Below, piece after piece: positions 1-13,100 of a stretch of DNA of 64,000 nucleotides. A model generated the notes under the pieces. The model searched no databases and had not been told where the DNA came from. It saw nothing but the letters and a program-made list of their open reading frames with translations. Each line of letters starts with the position of its first letter. The stretch's first letter is position 1. Source of the stretch: Isoperla grammatica (taxonomy: Eukaryota; Arthropoda; Insecta; Plecoptera; Perlodidae); contig OX246746.1 in assembly GCA_945910005.1 (NCBI GenBank), forward strand, positions 35,119,638 to 35,183,637. Direction: 5' to 3'. A program made the translations under genes and the position numbers.

Positions 1-720
1 TCCTATAGCGATTGAGACCACGTGCTCTCCAAGACAATCCTGTGGATTGCGCCTCTCGTGGTTTACTTTCTCTACAACTTCTGGAACACCCGTTGTGGCT
101 CTCTGGTCCTGATTTCTTGCGTTCTCCTCCCACAGAGTGGCCCGGGTCACCTCCCTTTCTCGCATCTAAGAAAAAGTTGCCGGAAATAAACCCGTCAACA
201 GTCGTTCAGTTCGAAAACATTAACTCGTCTTTAGCCAACTTGCAAAAGTTGTTGACTCTCCTCATGGCTCAGCGCGTTTTCACATAATATGTTGTTGCTT
301 CGTTTGCGTAATGGTGGATACATGCTCCAAAGCGTCCCTTCCCATTGGTCCCTTGCGCCCTCCTGAGCTTCAGGACTATCTGGATGTCTTCGTTAGAATC
401 ACTCGGCAGCATTATTATGCTAACGAGATTAGTCAGCTCGCTCACCGTGGACAAGTGACCTCCAGGTCCAGATTAGCCTCTCCCAAGCCTTTCCTTGATT
501 CATCCGGGTTTCCCAGGGTGGGCGGAAGATTGCATCACTCTCCTCTCCCGGGCCAGACCCGCCACCCTCTTCCCTTGCCCAAGGACATACATTTGTCAGT
601 ACTTCTCTGCAATGCATTTCACAAGTCCTCTCTTCATTCTTGTCTAGAACCGTTCAGGCGCTGATACAACAGCGTTACTGGATTATGTCTATGCGCGGCT
701 CGCTTCAGCTATGCCAGTAA
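1..720 (+). pseudogene. BEL/Pao retrotransposon pol fragment (cut by window edge)
   Basis: Two frames, about 12-287 and 311-664, give sequence typical of the BEL/Pao region between RNase H and integrase. The first includes DNPVDCASRGL and LWLSGPDFL. The second includes HYYANEISQLAHRG, KPFLDSSGFPRVGGRLHHSP and PLPKDIHLSVLL. Downstream at about 650-705 the stretch VQALIQQRYWI matches the pre-integrase motif. A frame change and a stop near 286 show decay. The 5' part lies outside the window. Confidence 0.8.
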
Positions 721-1611
721 CGTAGAGAGATAAGCTCAGTTCCAAGTTCAATGCAATAAAAGATAAGAGAGTTGTGGAGTGGTGGCGGGTCGGTAAGGGA
801 GGGCGAGGGGGGGGTGCCGATGTTCTCGGGAGTTTCTCCAATGAGCTGCTGCTAGAAGTTGTCTTCGCTGCCGCTAGGGAAACACGCTACTGTACAGTGC
901 AAGTGAAAGCATGATAATTATGGGAAATAACACACCGATCTAGTATTTCAAACCATACATTATACAAGTGCATTTGCCACTCTAACCAGCATTTTTCTGC
1001 TACAGAATAACCACTTGATGTCAATGTATACTTTTCATTTCAAGTTTTTCATTACAAAAATATATATAATTTTTTTAAATTCAGAGTTTTTCATTGGGAA
1101 TAAAATAATATATTACGGTTATTTATCAAAGAATTGCGTTGTTAGAGGGCAGGTGACAATAGTAATATAATTCAGAAATATTTTGTACACTCAATACTTA
1201 CATAAGTTGTAGGGTCATATCATTTGGTACTTAAAATTCCAACAGTAAATTTTCAAATAATTGACATAATTGACAAATTTTTGTCGCTTACACAATGAAC
1301 CAATTTTTTTTTAAGCACACCAGAATGTGTATTTACAACGTCAGTAATGAGATATGTGGAAAAAGTACTTTAAAAAAAGTTTGAGCCCCAATAGGAACCG
1401 CCTAACATATTAAGCTTGTAGGGAGCAGGAAAAACTAGGAGGAGCATTGGCAGAAATGATCTGAAATAGCAAATGGTTTTAGTTCCGATTGCCATCCACC
1501 GCAACATTTTCATTGGCTAGCACAAGATGGTTACTCGAATGCTTGTTTTTTTTTTATAAAGAATGAAGGCCTGGTATTTGAAGAATGTTCCTGGTCAGAT
1601 GATGATGATGG
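720..1611. other. No gene seen
   Basis: AT-rich DNA between the BEL/Pao fragment and the first hAT element. A GA/GGGG-rich patch lies at 770-830. I see no coding frame, RNA gene or repeat pair. Confidence 0.5.
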
Positions 1612-1619
1612 GTGGAAAC

Positions 1620-2145
1620 TAGGGCTGCCTAACGATATCGATAATTCGATACGATATCGATAGTAGAAAAATAATTCGATCTCGATATAAAATTAATATA
1701 TAGTACGTTTTGCGATATCGATCAAGTGTCAACTATCGTAAAAAAAAAGTTTGGCAGTGTTGTGCTTCTGCATCTTTGTGATACATACACTGCAACATTC
1801 ACGTTGGTAAATTTTACCTACTCGCCTTTGTGTTCGCGCGGCACCTGCCATCCGCCAGTAACCCCCCCCCCGCCTTTTGTAACGGCTCATCGCTGTTTTG
1901 TGGATACATTTTTAATAATACAACACACAACACTGCCAAACTAAAACATTGACGCACATAGTAAAACATTTCGACGTTAAATTATTCACACTAAATTGTT
2001 TATAATGACGTCTCTGGCTGGTTTGAAAAAAAAATGATGATATCGGCGATATCGATACCAAGTTTAAAAATTTGATATCGCGATACGATATCGATAATTA
2101 CATCCGCGAAATCGATATGAATTTTTTTATCGTTTGGCAGTCCTA
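1620..2145. mobile_element. Non-autonomous hAT element, TAGGGCTGCC family, copy 1
   Basis: Ends are TAGGGCTGCCTAACGAT and ATCGTTTGGCAGTCCTA, with a perfect 8-bp duplication GTGGAAAC at 1612-1619 and 2146-2153. Both subterminal regions are rich in GATATCGATA. No coding capacity. It sits in the 3' part of the Gypsy gag remnant at 2.15-3.2 kb. Same family as 10249-11051 and 33517-34304. Confidence 0.9.
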
Positions 2146-2149
2146 GTGG

Positions 2150-3200
2150 AAACCATCCGTCCGTGCGGGTGGGACAGGCTTTGCTGACATGACCTACCTT
2201 ACGGCAGTAATGGCATCCCACCGACACAGGAAGATGGCAGGTGCGCACCCTCACAGTGATTGCATGGGTCACTGGGTCGGGCTCATCACCTGACATGACC
2301 TACCTTACGGCAGTAATGGCATCCCACCGACACAGGAAGATGGCAGGTGCGCACCATCACAGCTACCTTACGGCAGTAATGGCATCCCACCGACACAGGA
2401 AGATGGCAGGTGCGCACCATCACAGCGATTGCATGGGTCACTGGGTCGTGGCTTATCACCGACGCAGGAAGATGGCAGGTGCGCACCATCACAGCGATTG
2501 CATGGGTCAGACTGGGTCATGGCTTATCACCTGACGGACCAGAAGACGTATTTGAAGGTTTAGTAGGATGCTCAAGTTGATCCTTGTATTGAGCAGCAGT
2601 GCCATCGGAATTCTTGTTCGGGTTAGGAAAGTAGCAACATTTGATTTGAGCGCCTCGTACGCCAAAATCTTTCTTTCGACTTTATCCAAAGTTAGGTTTT
2701 CCGGGGACTGCATCAAGTTACTAGTTAATTCAGCGACCAAATAAAATTTGGGAGAGAATAGCCTGATCAGCATCCTTAAAATCACATGGCTGTCATTCGT
2801 GTGAGATCAGCGAAAAAATCCTTAAATGGCTCACTAGGTTTCTGGCAACCTGTGTTGGAATTAGAAAATTCTTAATGAATGTTTTCCTTAGGGCAACAAT
2901 GGTTTTTTAACAAGAGTAAGGTTTCATCATACGAGATGTGAAATGCTGACTTTGGGGAACTTGCCTCTAAACGCCTTCGCCGCAGTTGGCAAACAAGATT
3001 GCCTCCTTTGTAGCTGATTCTGTAATATTGTTGGCAATGAAATAAAATTCTAACCTTTCTGTGAATATCTCAAAATCCTCGGGCCTCGAAGAGTTAAACT
3101 GTGGCGCATTGCCAATCATAGGGAAAACCGTATTGTGTACCGAAGCAACAGGGTTTTCCGCAGAAGAGATATCTTTGCCGGTAGATGGCATCGTAACGGA
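2150..3200 (-). pseudogene. Gypsy-type gag remnant with repeated zinc knuckle
   Basis: Reading leftward from 3191, the frame gives APQFNSSRPEDFEIFTERLE and FYFIANNITES, a signature of Gypsy gag polyproteins. Further on (about 2785-2507) lies more gag-like sequence including NLTLDKVERKILAYEAL. Near 2160-2230 a CCHC knuckle is readable as CHYCRKVGHVSKAC (C-x2-C-x4-H-x4-C). Frames change several times, so it is not functional. The knuckle-coding segment is tandemly repeated (separate entry). Confidence 0.75.
2160..2530. repeat. Degenerate tandem repeat of the zinc-knuckle segment
   Basis: About four related units start near 2189, 2295, 2362 and 2425. They share phrases such as CCTTACGGCAGTAATGGCAT, GGAAGATGGCAGGTGCGCAC and GATTGCATGGGTCACTGGGT. 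Units run from about 63 to 106 bp and differ by internal deletions. On the minus strand three of them encode CHYCRKV. Confidence 0.8.
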
Positions 3201-3311
3201 AATGTAAGGTTATGTGAGAATGGCGAAATGTAAACTGACATGGAAATAGGCATTAGACGATGTCGGCCATCTTGAAAGAATATTATGACATACAAGAAAC
3301 CACTGCGCCAA

Positions 3312-3526
3312 TGATTGCGTCTTCAGATTGATGATATAAATAAATACTGTTTTAGTAACATGTGATGTTTATTGAATAACACGATAATATTACAGGTGAT
3401 CAACATCTTATACATTACAACAGGAAGATTGCAATTGCTACAGCCATAATGAAGATACCACATCCCACTAGATGGCGACTACTGGTCAAAGGATGTCGCT
3501 CTTGGAAGCGGGTAGTTTAAACACAA
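3312..3526 (-). mobile_element. Candidate 5' LTR and primer site of the Gypsy remnant
   Basis: Upstream of the minus-strand gag. On the minus strand the segment starts TGTGTTTAAACT (about 3526) and ends ACGCAATCA, with TG...CA borders. It is followed by TTGGCGCAGTGG at about 3315-3304, which fits a tRNA primer-binding site. No second LTR was found in the window, so the borders are inferred. Confidence 0.45.
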
Positions 3527-3972
3527 TTTACAACAATCTACAAATAAAATAAATGGAGTGATAAATTCTATTCTGTATTTTAATAAAACAGCATTTGTGA
3601 ATATGATCCTAAAAAATTTAGAAAAAAATAGACTTGTTCTAGTACCATGGGTCTATTAATTATGTACAGTAAATTGTAGACACATACACATTTATGCTAG
3701 ACTCAATTTTGCACCTATCCTAACATGACACTGCTACATAAGTTTGTTTAGTTTTTAGCATGGTGTGCACAAAGATGTGGAACCAACATTGTCTACAGCT
3801 CAACTTAGTATGCGACCGTTTTACTAACGCCAAGAAAAACCTTAGGTTTTATGACATGTGAACAAGATTTCATAAATTTTGAAAGCTCTACATAAACACC
3901 TATGGTTCAATCGAGTTACTATACTTTTAATTTTGCTTGATAGTAGAATTCTTCAGGTTCCAGTTTTTGAAG

Positions 3973-4129
3973 TTATTTCTTTAAATTATCGCAGGTGTTG
4001 GTGTCCTTTCGAAAGTCAAGTAAAAAGTGTGAACACTTCTCGTATACCAGAAACGTTATCATCGTAGCTGGGATAACACGAGTCAAATTCACACCCAGTC
4101 CTTTGTAAAACCCAGTGATGCCCTCAAAC
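3973..4129 (-). CDS. SLC25A32: SLC25A32 coding exon 6, alternative last exon
   Basis: The acceptor is GGTTCCAG, ending at 4130, with a weak pyrimidine tract. Joined to the internal donor of exon 5 it restores Arg and reads [20 protein letters not shown], then [20 protein letters not shown] and a charged tail ending NLKK. The stop is at 3975-3973. This C-terminus resembles the canonical vertebrate one (ITFxVYENVSHFLL) more than the exon 5 ending does. It repeats the same protein segment as the end of exon 5, so the two are alternative rather than consecutive. An ATTAAA lies at 3931-3926. Confidence 0.9.
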
Positions 4130-7100
4130 CTGGAACCCACAAACATACTAGCATCAAAACAAGGCTCCAAGCTGTCAGGCTTTGTTTAAAACTAACAAAA
4201 TGTCAGTTTATGAATCTCAGGTAATATGTAAATAGAAATGTCTTACAATTAAAGTACAAATTGTGATGCCAGTTGTTATATTGCAGTAGTCTCACAGTCT
4301 CACTACCTCGGGCTAATTGAAATTGTTAGTGGTGCGTGGTGCTCGAATTAACGAGAAACCCAAATTAAACAGATGTGGTTTTGTCACCATGTTAGTCTTA
4401 AAAGTAGAGATAAGATCAGCTGGAAGGGAATAAAAATAGAGTCAACAGGGGCGGCACTGCAATCAACTGTTGAGGCCGGCCCAAGTTAGCAAGGCTCTAC
4501 TTTAGTTTATCCAACTGGAACTCTGGAAGGTTTGGTTCTGCGTTGCTACATTATCCCCAGGATGATGGTTTTGCTTCAACTATGCAAATAAGTAAGTTAA
4601 CCCTTGGTCTTCCATGAATGGAATTTGAAGTCTAATTTCTAGACACTTGTGTGCACTTTTCCATACTTTACTTGAGGAGAGGGCTGGGGAGGCTCATCAT
4701 TGGTAAGGAATTATTTAAGTATGCGTGAGTCAGGTCGTGACTTGAGCGAGTGTTAACGTGTGGGGATTCAACTGGGTACGTAACTGGAGATTTCTCGCTC
4801 CTGTCGGTACCTGATGCGAGTCAAAATCCACTCACGCGCTCACCGCTATTCTGTGTTCACGTCACAGTAGACCCAAACATCTATTTTATTGTATGTACCA
4901 GTGATCTTCAACCTTTTAGGTTCCACAACCCACTTGATGAAGTGAAATAATTTGATGACCCAGCTACTTGAAACACTTGTAGAGGAATTTAATGGCCAGC
5001 AATCAGCACACTAGCATTCAACATGTGAACAGGCACATCATAAGTATGTGTTTCAACCTCTCTCTGCTTACGATTAATTATTGATGCGAGTGTTGGTAAA
5101 TATGCGAGGTTTGGTGGCAGATCTTCTTGGTCGTTGTGTATTTTTGGAATCGGTAACACGTGAAACATCTACCTAATGCCTCTTCTAAACTAAGTGATTA
5201 TCGCATGTAGTAATTACAATCTCCAGTTAACTCTCGGTGTAGAAGTGATCCACCAACGATAATCTAATTACAGGGTAGGACCCCAAGTTAAGTGATGTAC
5301 TGCCTTTCAAACATGTACTACTCATTGCGTCCTCGAGGCGATTTCCCACCAAATTCGTAGTTGAGGTTATGTTTAAACTTTCAGGTTCAATAACAGTAAC
5401 TTTCGTACACTAGTGACCTTTACCTGTAGAGTTAACATTACTTTAACACCTGATAAGAAAGGTCTGCGAAATACAATATGAAGCCATTGGGTTTGAAATA
5501 CCCAATGATGAAGCTGCTACGAGAATTTGTTTACTTTCGTAGTTACAAAAGTTACTATTAGAGGTCGCATAATCGATATTATCGGTGCAGTGTAGAAGTG
5601 CACGACGATCATCAGCCTCCAGTTAACTGCATATGATTATCACTGTCTGAGTGTAGAAGGGGCATAAAACTATTTTCTAGGTATTTATTTACCAATAGAA
5701 AAAAAGGAGTTGTCGGAAACATCCGTATCTTAGTAATTACCTAAGTCGGGGTAGTTAGTGCAACAATTGACAGGTAGTTTGTCTATGTGTAGATGGCAGA
5801 CCAATGTCTGCGGTGACGTATCTATAGTCGTCGTAGGACTACTTCTGGAATGCTTGGAAGCCAACCAGCGATTGGTATTTGCGGGGGCTTGTCTCGGTCG
5901 GTTCGCTGATTGGCTACGAGTTCCTCACCTGTGACGAAAGCATTCCCGCAGTAGTCGTACGACGACTTTACAAGAGAAACGAGTAAATATATTGCCCTAA
6001 CAAAACATGACTGAAAATGAGGACACAAAATAGAATTTGAATTAAGGATGACATCGGGTATCCGGGTTACCCGAATCCAAAAATTACCCGAATCCGTTCT
6101 AAGGATTCGAATTTTGTTCTGGTACATTTTTAGTTGAATTGTTGTATGCTTCAACAATGCGCCAACAATGGTGATAACAAAATGACTTGTTTCCATTCAA
6201 TAAAATACTTTCCCGCTCCGTTATGTACCCATTATCGGCTTGATTAAAAATAGACTAAGCCTATTTTATGTGGTGTGATTGCTGCGGGCGAGTTCTGGTT
6301 TGCCTGTGCTCCCACTGGCTCTCGGCCTACCCCTACCCCTTCCCGACCGTCATCACTGGCTGACAGAACGCACGCTGGCAGCTTCTGCCACGGGCGGTCA
6401 ATGGCCTTCAAATAATGGCGGGTTTACATAACTGACTAGTGATTAACCCGTGAATAAGCCACGAGCTTCTTTCATTGGCTACAATTGAGAATACTGCTCT
6501 CCGATTGGCTGTGACTTAGGTTTGTCTTGACTTGACTAAGAAGTTGAAAATATCTCAACTCCTTGGTCAAGTCCTTAGTCACAGCCAATCGGAGAGCAGT
6601 ATTCTCACTGTCGGCCAATGAGAGAAGCCTGTTGCGGCTAGTCAGTTTTATGAACGCGCTCTTAGTCGCAAATCCTTAATCACTAGTAAGTTATATAAAC
6701 CCGCTATGACATGTTGAGCGACGTGATTTACACTTCTAGGATTCGGGTTACCCGAATCCTTGAGGGGCTGGAATCGAATCCAGATTTTACTACCCGATGT
6801 CATCCCTAATTTGAATAGAAATTCTATAGGTCCTTCTTTGGTGTTTTAAAGGTACTATTTGGCTGTATATTTCTCACTTTCAAAGGTGCTAAACCTCCAG
6901 GGCCTAATCATAAAGTACCATTTTGAGAAACTACTCTTTTGGCGTTTATTCATAAACGATTTAACTTATCTGAGTAAACGAAGCTGTATAACATAGAAGG
7001 AACATAAGGTCTACAAGGACACATGATCAAACTATAGAAACACAGGTATACTGGAAGCAGAAATAAACCCACACAACCTTTTCATCTATGAAACACATAT

Positions 7101-10100
7101 TTATAAGTAAAAAATACTCACATCCCATTGGTGGTTTACGTTGTCTGGTACATAAATTTAATTTACTACAATCTAATTTTGGTCACATGAATAGCCCTAG
7201 CGTCTTTCAAATACCCAAACAAATGTTGTCAACTCTCAAGAGGCAATTTCGAAACTCTAAACCCAGACACCACGAGATGACACAATTTAAAAAGTGCAAC
7301 TTATATTTTACATGGATATAAAGTTTTGAACTTTGGTTGGATTATTGCAAGTAGGGGTACCAGTGGTTTGCTCATGCCAGCGTTCATTGGCAAGGAGCAG
7401 AAATGTATCTAGCTCCCTTTATCATCCGCAAGCTCGTATTGCAGGCCTATACAGTGGAAATATAAACTGGGATTCTCTGAAAGATTATACTCGGAGCATA
7501 TTTGAGCATTTTCTTTCCAGTAGTCTACAATGGCAACAAATACATTTTGAATTTGAATAATTTCCCACCTATTTTAGTTATGTTTCAAAAGGCCGTGCCA
7601 AAAGAGGAATACAAACTTTTGAAGTTAGGATACTACTGTAGTAGTCAGTGTGTGTTGCCTACAAGTTGAAGTTACTGGCACAGGTAGGACTGGTTCCATT
7701 CTGCAGTACCAGAAAAGCAAAAAGTTGAATCAGAAGATGAACTAGATAGCGACTTGGAAGGTGGAGTGATGGAAGTACGCTCGGAAGATGCGCAGTGACG
7801 GTGATTAGTGTTAAAAGTGCACCAGTTCATGATTTGAAGAAAATTTACATAATGAGAATATTTTGCATTGACACTGGTTTCAACTAATTTATTTATCACT
7901 TATTTCCAAAACCAATCACACTACAAATATTTCAATTAGACTAAAGCTTTAATTTCCACAGTGGCGCATCTAAAACACATAATTTTCTAACAAAATTGAA
8001 GGGAAAATATACTAGATTGAGCTTCACAACTTTAACTTCATCCATACTATAAAAAGGGCTGTGATTTTTCTCATTTGTATTATGCAGAAATTAAGTCTTT
8101 ATAATATGCTCAGTGCTTGTGCTTGGTGGCTTGGGGTGCTTGGCTTGTGCATTTAACATCATACCTGGTAACTCGCTATGAACAGTGTGAAGATTGCTTT
8201 CTCCACTCACATATGCCTATGTAACATAACAGAGATGTGCTTTTTTCTTTTTAGCAACTAATGTATTTAGCATTAATATTTTAAAATTAACATTAATGAG
8301 CATTTAGCCAAATCGATAAAAAGATCAATTTCAATGCAAAATTTGTGTTATTAGTTTTTATTTTACTGGAAATTACTCGCCAACTTGCATCAAATTGATG
8401 CAAAATAGAAGTTTTCAAATTATATTATGCACAATGAGAGTAAAAATGAAAGTTACTATGAAGACATAGCACACAATTTGCTGTTTTTAATTGTCATCAA
8501 TAAAAACAACCTATCTTCTAGTATAATGCTACCTTTTAGTATTAGCCTAATTAGCTTAAATGAAAACTATCAGATAGTGCACAAACTATCAAAAGTTTGA
8601 GAAATTTTCTAAAACTAAAAAAGCACATCTCTAAACATGACAATATTGTGGCAGTGGATTGGAATACAAGGAGCTAAGATGCAGTTCACAATGCAAGCAA
8701 TAAGTCAGCTAAACCTATGGGAGACAGTATAACAGCTAGAGTGCACTGTGAGCAATCATATCCAATACTGTATTTAGATACGATAGCTTGTCTAACTTCT
8801 GTTGTGCTCCAAATATTACCTCCCTAATACTTTTTTTATAATACTAATTGTTATTATAGATATACTTAGCACTTAAAACTAAATATTAATATGTGCTGTG
8901 TATTTAAAATTAGTAATCATCTGAATAATGTGAAACCTCGTGCCATGGCTGATGGAATGACAGTCTACCACACACTTGGCACGTGGGTAAGGTTAAGCCG
9001 TCGCACAGCCATCTGTATTTCAACGACATCATTATTGCATGCGTCAAGTGAGTGGCATACTGACATTTATTTGGGTAGGAACGCTTACAGGGCTGCTGGC
9101 ATACGGTCTCTCATAGGTAAAGAACACAAATTGTTACTAATATGTCTTTATTCTTCATTCATTAGACAAGATTTACAATTATAATAATGTGATGTTATCT
9201 CTGAAGACACCACCTAATAACTTAACCATATGTTTACAACATTTCTTGGAAATAATTCACTCTATAGCTTAATCAATGTGCTATAGATTCACACATACTA
9301 CGTTCCCTATACATTAAGTCCATGAGTCCATCAGGTAGATTGTAGTACCTTTTAATGTTCTTTGATCTATAACCCTCTAGTCTAATATAACAAACATATA
9401 AAATAAATTAAACCAAAGTAAAGAGGACATGATTGCTGTTGTGCTTGAGACCGGGTTGACAGGTGAATACATATTAAACTCAATCCCGAGACGACTGTGT
9501 GCCGTGGCTACGAATTACACTGTTGGTAGCCGACAACTCTTTAAGCATTGCCAAGTGGTGAACCTTATCACTTATTGCTTGAACATAAGCAATTATTATT
9601 GTTAAACCCAAAACGTACCAATTAGTTCTTACAACGAAAAAGTAAAAAGGTATACTTCACGATTGACTTTGCACCGAAAGACAAAGTACACAAAACACAT
9701 TATAATAACTAAGTATATACAAATAAAATGTAACATCTTATATAGCGGCTGAAACATTTTTACTCTACTAATATTTCTTGCACAGCCTACTGCGGTGTTA
9801 AAAACCCAACAGAGATTACCATGATAAATCAGTCAATAGATAAATAGGCCTACATCCAATTATTGCATTCTTGCAACTTAAACTAGTAATTCATAACGTT
9901 CTCATCACTTCTCAAACAACCCTAGATTATACAACATACAATTGGCAGCTATGTCAGTACTGCTTGGAATTTAGTGCAGTTAAGTGACCACGGTTGCCAA
10001 TGGCTATGCGCATGTGGCAAGAGCATGCACAATAAAGCCTCGTGGTAACAAAACCAGCAATTTTGGGTCCCACACGCTACCCACAATATTTACATCACAG

Positions 10101-13100
10101 GTTTCACTACCTACAGTAACTTGTAGGTAGATGCACAAGACATTCAAAATACAACTAGACACCGAAGCTTTAACAACATGACCTTGGCCGGCAAGGCATG
10201 AGATATGTAGTCACATAACTCCTTCTATGTCATTCAGGCACTAAATACTAGGGCTGCCCAAGGATAAAAAATCACAACGATATCGTGGAAAGAAATCACA
10301 TAGTGATAGCGAAGTTTTCAAGCGACGTATCGATATCAGCGATATATTCTCGTCTATTTTTGGGATCTCCACACCAGCGAGAGGCCATTCATTATGAACA
10401 ATATTAAGTAAGTAAATATTTGAACTTTGAAATGTTTGACTATGTGTGTCAATTTGTATGTAGCATATTCAAAATGTATTCAGAATTTAAAATATCCACA
10501 CAAAAACAGCGATGTTGTGATTGGCGTGACGTGACATAATTGTTTTTGTTCCAACAATTAGCTTATTAGGTGCTATGTGAATTTGTGTAAGTTTGCCTAA
10601 CGGCTGGTTTGAGCTTGGAGGGAAGGATAGGAAGGAACCAACAGCTTACCTTGTAGTAGTTGCGGCCTTCGGAGTCGATAGAAACACAAAAAGATATATA
10701 CAAAACGTCGAGACTGTTTCGGCCTGACGTGGCCTTGATCACCCGACGAAGGTGGAGGAAAGACTCCTTGGTGGAGGAAAGAGTCTTTCCTCCACCTTCG
10801 TCGGGTGATCAAGGCCACGTCAGGCCGAAACAGTCTCGACGTTTTGTATATATCTTTTTGTGTTTCTATCGACTCCGAAGGCCGCAACTACTACAAGGTA
10901 AGCTGTTGGTTCCTTCCTATCCTTCCCTCCAAGCTTATTAGGTGCTAGTTTGATATCGCGACATGTACGATGTATTAATTCTATATCAATATTGAATTAT
11001 TTGTCTATTATCGATATCGTATCGAATTATCTATATCGTTGGGCAGCCCTACTACATACAGTACAAAATAAAAATCTATTAAAGAGTTTGCCCTGATAAG
11101 TTTGTCATAGGTCTAAGTCCTAGTCAGCACAAACTGAATTTACAATTTTTGATTACATTACAACTTATAAAAGTATGAACAACAAAACACGGTTATTATT
11201 TTGAAGTGATGCCTTGATTAGTTTCTCATGGTCCAATGCGGAGGCAGAAGCTTCTCCATCCACAAAGCCAAAGTACGGTTGAAAAGAAAATCCTAGATGG
11301 ATTGGGGGACCAAAAGAGCTCTACAAAATGATTGAAAGCTCAGCCAAGAGAGTTGAAAAACTGAATGTATTATTCATTGTGTGGCAATCAGGTACGGTCA
11401 GTAACAGGGTCAATATTATGTGGGCCTATAATTCTATGTATTTATTTTATGTCCACATATTCAGTAATAAAACAAAAGCAAACAATTGTTTGCTGTGAGT
11501 TGAGGAGAGATGTAATATGAAAAGTGCAGAGTAATAACCTAATTGGGGTGAAATTCAATATGTTCTCCAAAACCTTTGACCTGTTTTTTTCTAAGGATAT
11601 GGTAAATAAGCACGAAGAGAGACAGTTTCAGTAGACTAGTATTGAACATGGAACGAGTGCCTGACTTGCATCACTACAATATTGCTGCTATAATGTAGCC
11701 CTGGTTAAGAATAGTAATCTGCTTCAGACTTCACAATATCAAACTAATCTTATTCTTAATTTAAGCACACTAAGTGTAGTCATCTGTAATTTAAGGTATG
11801 GTACTATCAGTATTTTATCTTATCAGTATTTCATCTTATCAGTATTTTTGAGTGCAACTTTTCTCATTGCATTGTCTTATCAGTTTTGACGATACACCCT
11901 CAAACGTAAGAAAATCAAGAATAATAACGAAACCTTCATCACAAACACCTCTTCCAGCTAGTTTGCGAGTTCCTGATTATCTGAACCTAGCAATTATGTG
12001 ATTCAATATGAATGTTTGTTTTGTTATCATTTTGACTAACACAACTTTTTACTCTTGGTCCTGGGTATACATTATTGGGTCACTGAAAGCTCTATAACTA
12101 AGTCCACACTTTTGTCAAGCATAGAAATTAAAAGTGTATATTCTTTATAGTTTGAAAAAATATGCAGGGCCCAGGCCATAGGCTACCCGGTTCCTTAGGT
12201 ACGATTTTTAGGCTATAGGAATTGTGTTTTTGACGGTCTACAAACGCAGGTCCCACAAACTACCCTGAAAAGGTGTCAATAAAGCAAATGTAATTGCTAC
12301 CTTTGAGTTACTCATGTTGGAGCATGTACATTAATCTTGTAAGATACTATCATTCTTCAGTACTACAGGCTACCTACATAAGATAATGTAAGGTACCTAC
12401 TACCTAGTATTCTGACCATAAAGATCATGTGTACGTACGAGCATACAATGTTTCAAGTGAGAAATCTGCCTCTGTGCCATGGAAGAATATTAGCACACAT
12501 GCTCTCAGGTATGAATTGGAAGCTGGTCCCTCAAAGAAGATCTATGGTCTCAACAAGCCATGTGAGTCACGATGGGCATTTTAACCTACACTGATGTGGT
12601 GGGTCACATGTTTGGTACAGTCAACATAATAATAGTTACTAACATTATATAGTAAAACCGTGGTTTTGCCATTCGTAGAGATGTGTAAAAATGGTTTTAT
12701 TTTTTGGAGGATTTCGTTCTTAAAAAGGCAAATTGCGGTGTTTTGTGTTTTTATTTTGAAAATATGGAGTAAGTGCTAAAAATAATTGTAAGATATCAAT
12801 GTACATGAATGACACTAGGTCTAGGCTTTGAAGGCTAGCATCGTCAAGGTTTCAGCAATGTGTCGCGGCGCGTGTGGTCTAAAGTGCAATTACACCACTT
12901 ACAAAATAGCTGTTTAGCCGAAGCATAGAGCCCGTCATTCTTAAATTCCCTAGCCCTGGTTTCCACAGGCACATTAACTTTCGGCATTGTTTCACGCGGT
13001 TTCACGTCTCAAGAAATAGGCCTACTTGTGCTTAGGATGACGTCACGTAAACAGAGTTGAGAATCGATAGTCGAGAAGTCGAACTCGTCACGCGATCGAT

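Noticed and set aside
10597..10941. Two almost identical frames on opposite strands starting [11 protein letters not shown]
   Set aside because: The foldback makes both strands read the same; no protein family match and no evidence of coding selection.
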